The translations under genes were made by a program, and so were the position numbers. A stretch of 64,000 nt of DNA, from assembly GCA_963924555.1 (NCBI GenBank), contig OZ004589.1, forward strand, positions 4,650,001 through 4,714,000. Direction: 5' to 3'. Of the stretch, positions 47,601 through 59,259 are shown one piece after another; position 1 is the first letter of the stretch, and the number at the start of each line of letters is the position of its first letter. The notes beneath the pieces are model-generated. The model searched no databases. It was not told the origin of the DNA and saw only the letters and a list, made by a program, of their open reading frames with translations. The DNA comes from Crambe crambe. Taxonomy: Eukaryota; Porifera; Demospongiae; Poecilosclerida; Crambeidae.

Positions 47601-47849
47601 CTCCCCTGAAGAGACCACCTCTCTATTAAGGCCACCACCATTTCAACAGAATAATGATAAGACCACTCGCCATGTCCCTTATATGGCTAGTCCACCACTT
47701 AGAGAGACCACCTCTTTATAAAAATTAAGGCCTGTACCAATGCAACCTCCCTAGAGAGACCACCTTGTTTTATATAAGGTACTGAATCTTTGTTGGCTAA
47801 TATTCATAGAGTCCTGCAGATATAGACTGGAGTTAATTAGCGACCCCTA

Positions 47850-48240
47850 AGTGTAATATACAGAGCATGTGTCATAGTATCCTAAGATGTGTGCATGTAA
47901 TATACTGAGCATGTGTCATAGTATCCTAAGATATGTGCATGTAATATACTGAGCATGTGTCACAGTATCCTGAGATACAGTTCTGCAGTTTGGTCTGCCA
48001 TTTTCCTGTTGGTCTGAAGTAGAGCAGGTGTTTCAAATTCAGTGTTATGCCATCATATAATATACAGAGCATGTGTCATGGTATCCTGAGATACAGTATC
48101 CTGAATATAATATACAGAGCATGTGTCATGGTATCCTGAGATACAGTATCCTGAATATAATATACAGAGCATGTGTCATGGTATCCTGAGATACAGTATC
48201 CTGAGATACAGTATCCTGAATATAATATACAGAGCATGTA
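47850..48240 (+). repeat. tandem array with TAATATACAGAGCATGTGTC core
   Basis: Two subfamilies are present. At 47850-47980 the unit ends in CATAGTATCCTAAGATGTGTG. At 48050-48240 the unit of about 50 bp ends in GGTATCCTGAGATACAGTATCC. The arrays are separated by about 70 bp of unrelated sequence. Confidence 0.8.
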
Positions 48241-48264
48241 TCATAACTAGGGCAATGTTCAACA

Positions 48265-49265
48265 TTCAGTTGACAGCGAGCGAGCAAGCAAGTATTCTTT
48301 AGTGCTACAACTCTTTAGAAGATTTTGCTGTTTAATTTAGACAGTGAGCTGATAGGCTCCAGTGCTTTATATTGCATCAGAGACAAGAGTCATGTAAGTG
48401 GTGGTTCCAACCAGAAATCTCCACACATCAAAAGCTGTAAATACTTACCACAAGCACTTAGATAAGCCAAGCGCCTACAATTCACTTTGATACATTAATT
48501 TTGATAGCCAGTGAGCAAGCAAGTTAGTGCTATAACTCTTTAGAAGATTTGCTGTTGAGTTTTATATGCAACAAACAGTGGCGTATCTAGCGAGGTGCTC
48601 AGGGTGCTCGAGCATCCCCCTCAGCTGCTAGCTAGCTTTTTCAGTAGGCTCGCTTCTATAGTTATCTATCCTAAAGCTGATCATCTAGCAAGCAGTTTAA
48701 TATTACACTCACAGAAAGAGCAGCATTGGGTCAATAATCACATCGGTGAGGCGCATGCGCCCGGCACGTTTTTACCCTAAATAATGCACATCTCGATCTA
48801 AAATTTCTGTGCTTCTTTATTCAGCCTGCACCTCACTTCTGATCCTGTACGCTGGTAAAGTAGGGTAGCTAATACTTAGGCCATCATCTGGGTATAATAA
48901 AGAGGATGTGGTTAATCAAAAGTGGGCGTGGTTCGAAAAAATTTCGCGCGCGCTTACGCACGCATTCTCTATCTAGCACCCTCCTAGCTCAAATTCTAGA
49001 TACGCCACTGACAAAGTACCAGGCTAGAGCCTCTACAACTACTACTATAATAACGTGCAGCATTTGATAGTGAGCAAGTGAGTAGCTGATAGGCTCCAGT
49101 GCTTGCTGTCAGAGACAAGAGTCATGTAAGTTGTGGTTCCAACTGGACATAGAAAGCTGTGGTTCCAACCGGAAAGCTCCACCGCATCAAAAGCTGTAAA
49201 TACTTACCACAAGCACTTAGATAAGCCAAGCGCCTACAATTCACTTTGATAAGCCTAGCGCCTCT
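48265..49265 (+). repeat. repeated dispersed-repeat cluster (copies 2 and 3)
   Basis: Blocks containing AGAGACAAGAGTCATGTAAG, GTGGTTCCAAC and CACTTAGATAAGCCAAGCGC occur at about 48381-48480 and 49104-49237. The preceding GAGCAAGCAAG and AACTCTTTAGAAGATTT parts recur at 48285-48335 and 48505-48555. The same family occurs at 4563-4665. Confidence 0.7.
48576..49010. mobile_element. 435-bp MITE with CAGTGGCGTATCTAG termini and a 5-bp target duplication
   Basis: Ends 48576-48590 and 48996-49010 are perfect 15-bp inverted repeats (CAGTGGCGTATCTAG). The flanks 48571-48575 and 49011-49015 are both ACAAA, a likely target-site duplication. It is inserted within the repeat cluster upstream of SEC14L. 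The interior is non-coding. The terminal motif is hAT-like by general appearance, but the superfamily is not proven. Confidence 0.85.
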
Positions 49266-49561
49266 ATGACAAAAGGCTGCGCTACTATACACGACACATA
49301 CACATACCGTACCATACATACGCCTGGGGCATTTTGGAGTGTAGACCTAGATATATATATATATATATTTAAAATTTCAATGAGTCATGACCTGAGAGTC
49401 AGCTCGCTCGCTGCGCTTGCTCGCTGCAATTATTGTAATACACAGTCAACAGTAATTGTTCTAATAGGGCCTCCTGCCATATGGAAATAATGACTTGTAC
49501 GTTTCTTTTCTCTTACAGAGAGGTTGACTGGACCGGGTGAGTGATTGAGTGAAAGGCTGGG

Positions 49562-52500
49562 ATGAGTGGCTACGTAGGAGACTTGAGTCCCCAGCAGGAA
49601 GCTGCACTGGCTGAGTTCAAGGAGGCCATCCAGGATATTCCCAGGAAACCAAACGATTCTGACCACTACTTCCTCCGATGGCTCAGGGCTAGGAAGTTTG
49701 ACGTCCACAAGGCAGAAGCGATGTTCAGAAATGTAAGTCCACCGACTGGCCAGAGCGTCAGAAAGTCATGTGATTTGATTTGATCATTTTATGGGGTCAT
49801 GCTTGAGGTTATGCCAGGTAATGAAACCATGTAATAGAGGTCACATGTACAATGGTAATGGAGGCATATAATTTGACAATGGAAGCATATTAGGCATTCA
49901 GTTCTTCCCCCTATGCATTATGTCTTGCCATTATGCCTTCAGTTCTTCCCCCTATGCATTACTGGTGGCTGGCTTTTATACCAGGAGCCATCTTAGAACA
50001 CTCATAATCATTGAGTCCCTCTCTTTCACGATGATCATGGTCTTGCCCCTATGCATTCAATAAATCCTGCTGGTCACTATTAATAATTGCTTCCCATCTG
50101 ATTAACCACATATACTTTTAAAGTTATTGTCCAATGCACGTACAGTAATAGTGAATACTTCGGGATCAGCTATTCTAGAAGTTTCCACTCTTCAGTTATG
50201 GTTTTGGTTCCTTTAAAAATGGAAGGTATTTTGTATCGCATCCTGAATATAGATAGAGGTCCCAAGGCATAGGGGCAAGATATAAGGCATAGTGGCTTGA
50301 GATGCCTGGGGAGAACCCTGGTGACTATGGTAATGAGTGCAAACATTTTTCATCATAGGAGTCAAACTAAATGAAAAAAGTTCTTAGATAATCAGAGGGA
50401 AACTGCATGGTGTTTTTTGTTGTTTTTTAAAATTTTTATAGTAATGGAGTTACTAAGTTGTACTAATTTGCAGTGTGTCTAGTTTGCCTAGCAACAACGA
50501 GATCTAGAGCATGCATGTACAGTCTGGCACAGCTAGAAGAATTAGTCTTAAACAGCAATTCTGCATGTGTTCTCTTATCGAACCTTATAATAATCATCTG
50601 TCTCTATTATTTATTAAATAGTTGTAGGCTCTCAATGTAAGGATGACCTGTAGCCTCTTAATGACCTGGAAGGTTCCATAGAATCTGACCTGATAGATAC
50701 GTAAGGCTCCTACAACTTTGCGTGATAACAGAATCCCTCTAAAATTGCTTCTTACTTGTAGTCCTCTACGGCTCTTCTATTGTCCATCCTCTAGCTCTGA
50801 TAAGTCAACCCCATTGATTGGTAAACTCATCTATTGATTGGTAAAGGGTCCTTCCATTGAAACCCTCTATTGCTCCCTGATTTAAACCCTCTATTACTCA
50901 TCTAAACCCTTGCTTCTTGATCTAAACCGATCTAAACCCTCTATTACTCCTCTTTTGGTAAACTCCTAGATCTATTGCATGAACAGAATGTATGTCACTT
51001 CTTTAAATATTTCGATCAATTCAAAAAAAGCATGTGGTTAATCTATTGAGCACATGATATATCTAGTAGGGAGAACACTGCAATGATTTCCTTCTCTGAA
51101 CATTACATAATTATTTTCTGCAGCACATGGAGTACCGGAAGAAGTATGGAGCTGACACGATTCTCACCGACTACACTCCCCCTGAGGTCCTCACACACTG
51201 CTTAGCGGGAGGCTACTTCGGAGAAGACCTAGATGGACATCCAGTAATTTATGACAACTTTGGTGTCTTGGACCCCAGAGGTACCTAAATTGCTAACATA
51301 CAGTGAAACCTGACCATTTCTCTTTAAAGAATCACTTTGGTTATGTCCCAATAGTGTATGTAAAGAGACCACCCTATTCAGAGACTACCTCAATCTCTTT
51401 TTAAAAAACCACTTGTACCTTAAGGTGGGTATTATTGGCGGCTACTAATTTTAGCGTTTTAAGGGGATACTGTATTTGGCGGGTATTAATTTTAGCTATT
51501 TTGAGCTTTGTAATAGCTATTTTTAAATGTATAGTTTCGTATGAAGTTGCTTCAAGAATATCAGGCATGAACATTATTGTGTCAGTAACTATCATTGGAG
51601 AGTTAGTTTTTGTAGATTGAACAAAAAGGATCTTCACTGGGAATAGTGATACTTCAATCTGTCACACCTGTCACTCCACTGCTTCCTGCCTTTTCCACCC
51701 TACTGCTTCTTGAGTCCATGAAATCAGAAGTATCTGAAACAGACACTGATGAAGACAATAGCGATCTAGCTAGCTAGCTAGCTCCGCCAGGACACTCAAA
51801 TAGCTAGCACTGTTTTTGTTCAATATTACTTCTAATTATACGAAATTTTATTATTAGCACGTGCTTATATTAGCGAATAAAGGCCTACTCGCTAAATTCG
51901 CTAAATTAACAAGTTGCCAATAATACCCACCTTAAGGTATGTCCCAATCTAGTGCTTGATTTGACCTCTTTAAAGAGACCACCTCTAAAGAGACCATGCA
52001 CCCTATTCAGAGACTACCTCAATCTCTTTTTAAAAAACCACTTGATTTTGAAGATCACTTGTATGTCCCAATATAATAGTGCTTGATTTTGACCTCTGTA
52101 AAGAGACCACCTCCATTAAAGGACCACCCTATTCAGAGACCACCTCTCTTTTAAAGACCACTTGATTATTTCCCAATAGTGTATGTATATACCTCCATTA
52201 AAAGAGACAGACTACCTCTCTTTAAAGACCACTTGACCAATAGTGTTTGTACCTTTGATTTTGACATAAAGAGACCACCCTTTTTAATTGGTGACCCAGA
52301 AGTCGCTATAGACCAGGTTCTGTAGACTAGCAGGAAACCTCATGGGGTAAACTTTTTTGTGAATTGTGGTTTTAATACATCAAAACAAGGGAGTTTTTAT
52401 TATAGCAAACCACTTATGGTAAAGCATTCACTTGGTCCCACTCTTGCAACTTTCTCAGTTCTTAACCAAATTTCAAATTTCAAAAAACCAGCTCACAGCT

Positions 52501-55500
52501 AGCTGGTATTTTAAATGTGGAATTAGGTCAAGAATTGAGAAAGTAAGAGCAGATAGAGCAAATGATCAAGTCAATACGATTTGACTTTAGCTATAGAAAC
52601 ATTTCTAAGTACTAGTCACTGAAATGAACATCCTTAAATCAGTATAATTATTATGAGAAATTTTTGTGATCCAAACTTCTTTCCCAAGTCTACTGGTACT
52701 GTAGATTGCATGTCACTCGCTGATGTTGTCATTCTTGCAATGAGCAAGAATGACCTATAGATGTATGTATGTATTATTGTGTTCTTCATGCCCTAGGGCT
52801 ACACCGCTCAATACAGCTTGAAGATATTATGAAGTACAAGTGTTACGAGGGTGAGAGAATGGACAAGGTATGCCAAGAGTTCTCTGAAAAGGTACGTGTA
52901 GATGAGTCATAAAAGTGATTTTTTTTTTTTAAGGTCCCCCACCAAACCCTGACTTTCCTCCCTACTGTAACAAGGCATGGGGCAAGACATGCCTGTGGGT
53001 TATTGCATATTTGGATGTGACATGTGTGAAGGCTTTGTGTGTGTGCCATGGATATTACAGTCGTGAATATCATTATAAAAATGTCCTGAGGGCTCATAAA
53101 AGGGATCAATCAGTCAGAAAAAGAACTGAGCACATGATGATACAAGATTTGATATACCATGATACTGTATAAGAGTATACAGAGCCCATGACACGTTATA
53201 CAGGAGTATACAGAGCCCATGACACGTTATACAGAGCCCATGACATGTTATACAGGAGTATACAGAGCCCATGACACGTTATACAGAGCCCATGACATGT
53301 TATAGGAGTATACAGAGCCCATGACAATATGCAGAGCCATAATAATACATAGTACACAGAGCCCATAACATTATACAGGGTCCATAGCATTATACAGAGC
53401 CCATAGCATTATACAGAGCCCATAGCATTATACAGAGCCCATAGCATTATACAGAGCCCATAGCATTATACAGGGTCCATGTACATACTAGAATGACTTC
53501 TATATACATTATTATGCAGAAAGGGAAACATATAGAGACGGTCACTGCTATATTTGACTTTGAAGACCTGAGCTTCCAGAAACACTTATACTGGCCTGCC
53601 ATCGACCAATTTAAAAAAGTATGCAACCAGTAATGATAGCATAAGGTATATCACTACATGTTTGTGAGACATGTACACTCCAAAATTAGATCAGCTTTTT
53701 TTTTTTCTGTGAAATGTTTGTAAAATGACCAAGAATTTGTTATCTACTAATCTGTTGCTACATCACGTGACAGCCCCTGGGAGAAACATTTTCACACATG
53801 TATGCTTTGTGTTCTATAATGATTGGACCATCTCCACACCAAATTCCAGCCCCAAATCAAGTTGGCTATGTACTGCACGTGAAGTGGCAACAAGGATAAC
53901 ATAGGCTCTGGTGTTCCCCCATTTTACTGATAATCTTTCCCCCAAAGCTGCTCTGCCTGTGTACGTGTACACACATTAATTGTTGGTGCTTCCCTAACAA
54001 AACTTACGATATTTTTGTTATGTTATTTTAGCTGATGGCTGCAGATGAAGCAAATAACCCAGAACGAGCCAAGACAGTGATAATGCTGAAAAGTAAATAT
54101 AGATTACAACCCTAATGTACATGTACCTAAGTATCCACCCCCCCTTCAATTTTCTATTAATGCCGCCCCCTCTCCATTTTATGATAATCACTGCAGCCCC
54201 TTAATTTTCTCATTCTATTTAATGCCACCTCATTCCAGAACATTATCAATTCCCCCTCAATTTCCCACTCTATCCTTCATTCCATTGCAGCCCCCTCAAT
54301 ATTTCCGTTTTGCTATAACATTGTGAAGCATCTCATGGACGAGAGAACCAGGAAGAAGATTGTGGTCTTGGGAGTCAACAGTAAGTTACTAAATGCCAGG
54401 GGGTCCTTAAGTATGTAGTACTACACTAACACAAGCTAGTGTTGTACTATTTACTATATAGTAGCCTTGTAAGCTTTCAGGGGTTCCCAAGCATAGGCTA
54501 TGAAATAGGAAGCTTTCAGGGGTTCCCAAGCATAGGCTATGAAATAGGAAGCTTTCGGGGGTTCCCAAGCATAGGCTATGAAATAGGAAGCTTTCGGGGG
54601 TTCCCAAGCATAGGCTATGAAATAGGAAGCTTTCGGGGGTTCCCAAGCATAGGCTATGAAATAAGAAGCTTTCGGGGGTTCCCAAGCATAGGCTATGAAA
54701 TAGGAAGCTTTCGGGGGTTCCCAAGCATAGGCTATGAAATAGGAAGCTTTCGGGGGTTCCCAAGCATAGGCTATGAAATAGGAAGCTTTCGGGGGTTCCC
54801 AAGCATAGGCTATGAAATAGGAAGCTTTCGGGGGTTCCCAAGCATAGGCTATGAAATAGGAAGCTTTCGGGGGTTCCCAAGCATAGGCTATGAAATAGGA
54901 AGCTTTCAGGGGTTCCCAAGCATAGGCTATGAAATAGGAACGTCCACCTCTCACCAGGGACACTTTTTCTGTTCCTGAAAGTATTGAGGTTCATATGGAA
55001 AGAGTGCTGCAATAATTCAACCTCAGATACATAAACCAATAATGATGTATCAAGCCTATTCAAGACCTATTAAGTACATACAGTACCTAAGGACTACAAT
55101 TACAACATGTGCTTTGATATAGGGATGTGATATGAATAGGGATTTGACACATGGGGTCATCACATGACATCATGATTGTCACATGACATTACAGGTAACT
55201 GGAAGGAGGAGTTGCAGAAGTATATCAGTCCGGACCAGCTGCCAGTTATGTACGGGGGAACCCGACAGGAACCGGATGACCAATGTTCCAATTATCTCCG
55301 GCAAGGTGGGGATGTTCCCCCGAGGTTCTACATGACCAATCAAACAGAGACTAGCAGGAACGAGATGGAGAGGATCACAGTGGGACGAGGTTCAGCACAG
55401 AAAGTTATATACGAGATCGAACAGGTTGGAAGCACGCTTCAGTGGGAATTCTTCACCACCACTTACGACATCTCCTATGAGGTGTACATCAAATCAGCAA

Positions 55501-57666
55501 GCAAGAAGGACAGAGTTATAATTGTGAGCGATTTAGTGCACTGGATGTCCAATATAGAAATACAGGGCTCACAATAATAGGACATTTTCCAGTCAATTTC
55601 TTTATTTATCTGGTCATTTTCTGCCTTTGTCTAACCAATTTTTATACGTATAGCTAAACTGCTATTATGTCCAGACAATGATAGAGTGTTATTGTGAGCA
55701 AGTGCTTGAGAGTGGAGGGAAAGGCCTTCCAATAATGCATTGCAAATCATGTATTAAGCAAAGTGTACATGTATAGTTATGCTTCCTCTTGTCTGAACAT
55801 ATATATTATGCTTCCTCTTGTCTGAACTGTATGTATAGTTATATTATGCTTCCTCTTGTCTGAACTGTGTCAAGAGATAGGAAGCTTAATGATACAGAAT
55901 GTGTACTTCAGTATGCTTGTAGCAATTAAAGCGCTTTGTGAAACCTTTGTTGCATGGCAACAAGTGGTACATACATGACAGCCAGATTGACTTGTAAGCA
56001 GCATCACTGTGGACAGGATGATTGGTAAAGGGTCAGCAAAGGGACATGATGGTAAAGGTAAAGGGTCATGATTGGTAAAGGATCAGGATGATTGGTAAAG
56101 GGTCAGCAAGTGACACTAACACCTACGTACTGCACTGTACTGTGAGACCATCTCCCACTCATGTAATATTAACAGTGTATTGTGTGGTTGAGTTTTTACT
56201 TTCAAAACTGGACTATAACTGTTATTGTGCACCTCAACTAGCTAGTTTTCAACTGAAAAAACAACATTATAGCAACAGATTAATAATGTGTGATGTTGAT
56301 CAGTTGCGTATGGGCAGAATCATATCATAATCTGCAATAGCTAAAATGTTTACAAACTTCTATTGCCTTCTATTTCCCTTGATAAAATGACTCTTTCAAA
56401 ATGTCATTTGTAGCCAGTAGCTTTTCATTTCCATTGCTATAATATTTTGCCTGTGTAAGTGAAATCGAAATGGCTCCTTCAGCCGTATACATAATAAATC
56501 TCAGAAGGTATCCAAAATATCATGTGTTCATTTCTAAGCATTACCTCTATCGTTGCCCTGATTATTCTTTTAGTGACTTTTTTTTTTTAATTGTAGCATC
56601 CTTCATGTCGTAACTCAAGCCACTTGGTCCCCCAGACCGGCCACCACTGTTGTGAAGTTCCTGGAACATGTACGTAAGCATACTGCAGTACATGGCTGGA
56701 AGTAATAAAATCCCTAGCTGGCCCTATTAGGTGATGAAAATTTAAACCTGCTGTCCTTTTACCAAATGTGTCTGTGTAGAAGCCACTAGCCATATTATTA
56801 TCTCAAGCATGTGAATAATTATACCGTATTTTGTAGGTCAAATTTTTCGTGTTTTTGTAATATGAACCATCCTTATTCTCGTGTATTATTTTTTCAAAAC
56901 CACTCCCATGAAAATCGTGCTATACGGTATCTATACATTACTTAAGTAGATAGTGACTCATACAAAAAATAAAATAAAATGAATCTATCCATTCATACGT
57001 AGATAGTTAGATGGGAAATTATTTCTATGTAAGAAACAATGGCTCAAACTATGTCAGTTTTCTTAAAAGTGTCACAGATTTCTCTCCATAAAGATCGGGC
57101 TATTTTCCACACCAATTAATTCAGCCTCCAAATTGCTAAGTTAATACTTAATTTGGTGATGCACAATCCGTAAATTATCAATTCTGAGATACACAGTACC
57201 CAATTCTGACCTATCATCATCTTGCCAATCTTTTTGGTGAAGCCCTAGTTTTACCCTTCATTGGGTGAAAGGTATATGCATATGGTGGGCATCAACTGGG
57301 ATATCTAATTATAATATCGGGTGGATAAAAACTTATTAGCTAAAGTGGCTAAAATGTATACCTACCTGGGATGACTTTAATAATTGTTAAACCAATAACA
57401 TTTGTTTCCATGTAGATGTGGTTAAGTTTGACAACACCTACAGCTGGACTCGCTCGAAGGAAGTCTTCTACTCTATAAAGGTGTTGCCCCCCAATGTGGA
57501 ACCAGATCCAGACATCCTTGTGGCTGAACGCTTGAGTGTCAGCCTCAGCAGTGCTGCAGTCTCATACACCAGCAACGGAGAGTGTGATGAGGATGAATTC
57601 CATGACTGCAAGTCCAGCAATGGCTGGAATGAGGAAAACCCTGATCCACCTTCTGTTGATAACTAG
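49562..57666 (+). CDS. SEC14-like protein: CRAL-TRIO lipid-binding and GOLD domains
   Basis: There are nine exons: 49562-49732, 51124-51280, 52797-52891, 53520-53618, 54032-54092, 54291-54380, 55195-55523, 56597-56669 and 57416-57666. All introns are GT-AG with compatible phases; the total is 441 residues. The N-terminus ([20 protein letters not shown]) is the CRAL-TRIO N-terminal helix region. [49 protein letters not shown] and [12 protein letters not shown] mark the SEC14 pocket and its end. Residues about 245-387 form a GOLD domain ending [19 protein letters not shown], followed by an acidic tail of about 55 residues. The domain order is that of vertebrate SEC14L2-4, cytosolic carriers of tocopherol, squalene or phosphoinositides. 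The acidic tail is longer than in those relatives. The ligand cannot be told from sequence. Several introns are packed with tandem repeats. Confidence 0.95.
51350..52310. repeat. repeated GAGACCACC blocks in SEC14L intron 2
   Basis: Motifs such as AGAGACCACCTC, TTCAGAGACTACCTC and TGATTTTGACCTCTGTAAAG recur at least four times. The same family appears at about 29150 and 47620. A MITE at 51416-51939 is inserted between copies. Confidence 0.65.
51416..51939. mobile_element. MITE with perfect 24-bp terminal inverted repeats
   Basis: Bases 51416-51439 (TACCTTAAGGTGGGTATTAT, then TGGC) are the exact reverse complement of 51916-51939. The element is 524 bp and non-coding, in SEC14L intron 2. The ends contain an inner palindrome, CCTTAAGG. 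Confidence 0.8.
53166..53480 (+). repeat. tandem array of TATACAGAGCCCATGACA-type units
   Basis: About thirteen degenerate copies of TACAGAGCCCAT with GACA/AGCA linkers fill SEC14L intron 3, just before exon 4. The periodicity is about 20 bp. Confidence 0.85.
54472..54939 (+). repeat. 39-bp minisatellite, twelve copies
   Basis: Twelve almost identical 39-bp units (GGTTCCCAAGCATAGGCTAT within each) lie in SEC14L intron 6. Units 1, 2 and 12 carry CAGGGG where the nine middle units carry CGGGGG, and unit 5 has one extra change. Because 39 is a multiple of three, open frames on both strands run through the array, but they encode only the repeat. Confidence 0.97.
55755..56110 (+). repeat. small tandem repeats in SEC14L intron 7
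   Basis: Three copies of TATGCTTCCTCTTGTCTGAA occur at about 55777-55865, and several GATTGGTAAAGGGTCA copies at about 56018-56105. Confidence 0.8.
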
Positions 57667-58026
57667 TATCGATGTGTTTTCATGGTTCATTTATTTTGTT
57701 GATAGCTAGTCTCTTTCATTATTTTTTAATTATTATTATTTCACAAGTGGATTCTTAGCTCTCTTAATTTATTTCAAGTCATAATTAAGTCACTATTTAT
57801 TTATGATATTGCACTATTTCTATGATTTTTAAGATAAGTTGTTGAACTCATTTCTCTCTGTTTTAATTGAGCAGAGGTGATAAAGGCCAAGAAGATACAT
57901 CAGGTCCATAAGTTCCTATTTAGAAATCCACTTTATCTCTGCTTAGACGGTAAAATTGAATATGTCCATTTCTGTCTATTTTACCTGTGTAGAGCTGAAT
58001 ATTAAGCTGAGAAAATATGCCTGGTC

Positions 58027-58032
58027 AATAAA
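58027..58032 (+). promoter_or_regulatory. candidate polyadenylation signal for SEC14L
   Basis: AATAAA about 360 bp after the SEC14L stop codon, the first canonical hexamer seen on that strand in the 3' region. Confidence 0.4.
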
Positions 58033-58651
58033 TTGTTGAGCATACAGTGCACCCTCCAATAAAAGACAATCTGAAAGAGGACAAACCTCTTAATATTAAC
58101 AATGCATTCTACAAAATAACCTCCAAAAGAGGATAACCTCATAGGCATATGAGGGGCATAATTATTGGGGGGCTGATAGAACATATATACTGTCGTAGAT
58201 TTTGTGTTTTTATGTGATTTTGAGAGTAGCAGTTAACATGAAACTGGTTGAGTGTTTTAATGACCTTTAGCTAGCTTCATCGACACAATTATTAAAGAAT
58301 TGTTGTCAAAATATGGGGGGGGGGGCCTCTCCTATGCCTATGAACCTCTACCAAAGCTGTGTAGGAGTGATGTAGTGATTACTAGCTTGCACAGCACTAT
58401 AAAATATAGCCTGAAACCTGTGATAAACTTGATAATGATCATCAAGTTTATTGAAAATGAAATAAATGCGCCATTATTATGCCCTGTGTATCCTACAAAA
58501 ATACACTGTGTTTCCTTCAAGTCAAAGGAACTCTCTTGGTGCAGGGTAATTCTATGCACTGCAGGGTACAGTAATAATTGATGATGAGAAGATTGAATGC
58601 ATAGTATAATGTCTGCGACATGTGCAATGGCTAAGAGTTGAAGATTATACA

Positions 58652-59115
58652 TCATGAAGGTATTTTTCCTCCTCTCTGTTGTGAATGCTTCTCCAGCTCC
58701 TATAAATAATGCAGAAACATAACAACAGTTACCAGAAAGGATGATGTGTAGGGAGTAGGGTATGTTATACAATGTCTATAACAGTTGCATTATAATGCCC
58801 TTGTGTTTTACTGTGTATGATACAGAACTTCTAAATAAAGTGGTCAGCACTAGCTGTAGTGTCCTTAGTACTGCTTGAAAGGTCAGAGGATGTATAGTCC
58901 AGTCCCAAGCAGTTGCATTGGGACCACAAAACAACCTCTAATAAAATTAATATATTAAAGTCAGGGCACTAGAGGACAACCTCCAATAAAAATAAATGGC
59001 TGATTTTATTAGCTATGTACGTTCTTTCTGATGCCTCATGGTCATGGTGTCCACAGCCTCCTCCTTGTATGGTGTCCTTGCAAGGGTCATCAGCAACTTC
59101 TGGTTGAGATGATAC
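58652..59115 (-). pseudogene. inverted fragment of DYNC2LI1 exons 14-15
   Basis: Minus-strand copy of the end of the neighbouring DYNC2LI1 gene. The exon 14 counterpart (about 59115-59028) begins GTATCATCTCAACC like the real exon and keeps SSQPEVADDPCKDT, then loses frame through small indels. The exon 15 counterpart (58699-58652) retains its acceptor and TGA but lacks about 33 bp in the middle (ELEKHSQQRG instead of ELEKYRLE and onwards). The intron is preserved with a small expansion, and an insertion of about 170 bp lies inside it, so the copy arose at the DNA level. No upstream exons exist on this strand before 59260, where the intact gene begins on the other strand. Confidence 0.85.
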
Positions 59116-59259
59116 AATACGCATGCGCATAAGTACGTTCGCTGTCAAATTGAAGTTTGTGAGCTGGCCTGTCAAATCTGCGCATGCGTTGAGCGTAGCT
59201 ATAGTGCGCACTAATAAGAGTTGTTTGTAACCAGTGGTAACCTTTGAATCGAACACACA

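Larger units (their letters stand above)
56287..59115. repeat. left arm of a large diverged inverted duplication
   Basis: Reverse-complement homology to 62408-63978. The arm holds SEC14L exons 8 and 9 (+), the 3' region, and an inverted DYNC2LI1 tail (-). Shared blocks include both gene tails, the intervening spacer (CACAGCTTTGGTA) and intron 7 sequence (GATGTTGATCAGTTGC). The outer edge, 59115, coincides with the first base of DYNC2LI1 exon 14. Confidence 0.9.

Noticed and set aside
46868..48240. Regularly spaced repeats, considered as a CRISPR array
   Set aside because: Linkers are short, variable and related to each other, and the surrounding genes are animal; these are minisatellites.
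54407..55063. Three long open frames (169-218 codons) on both strands
   Set aside because: They run through the 39-bp minisatellite, whose length is a multiple of three and which lacks stops; the products are pure repeats inside a SEC14L intron.
57418..57666. Separate small acidic protein starting near the last SEC14L exon
   Set aside because: The segment joins in phase to exon 8 and completes the GOLD domain strand, so it is the last SEC14L exon, not a separate gene.
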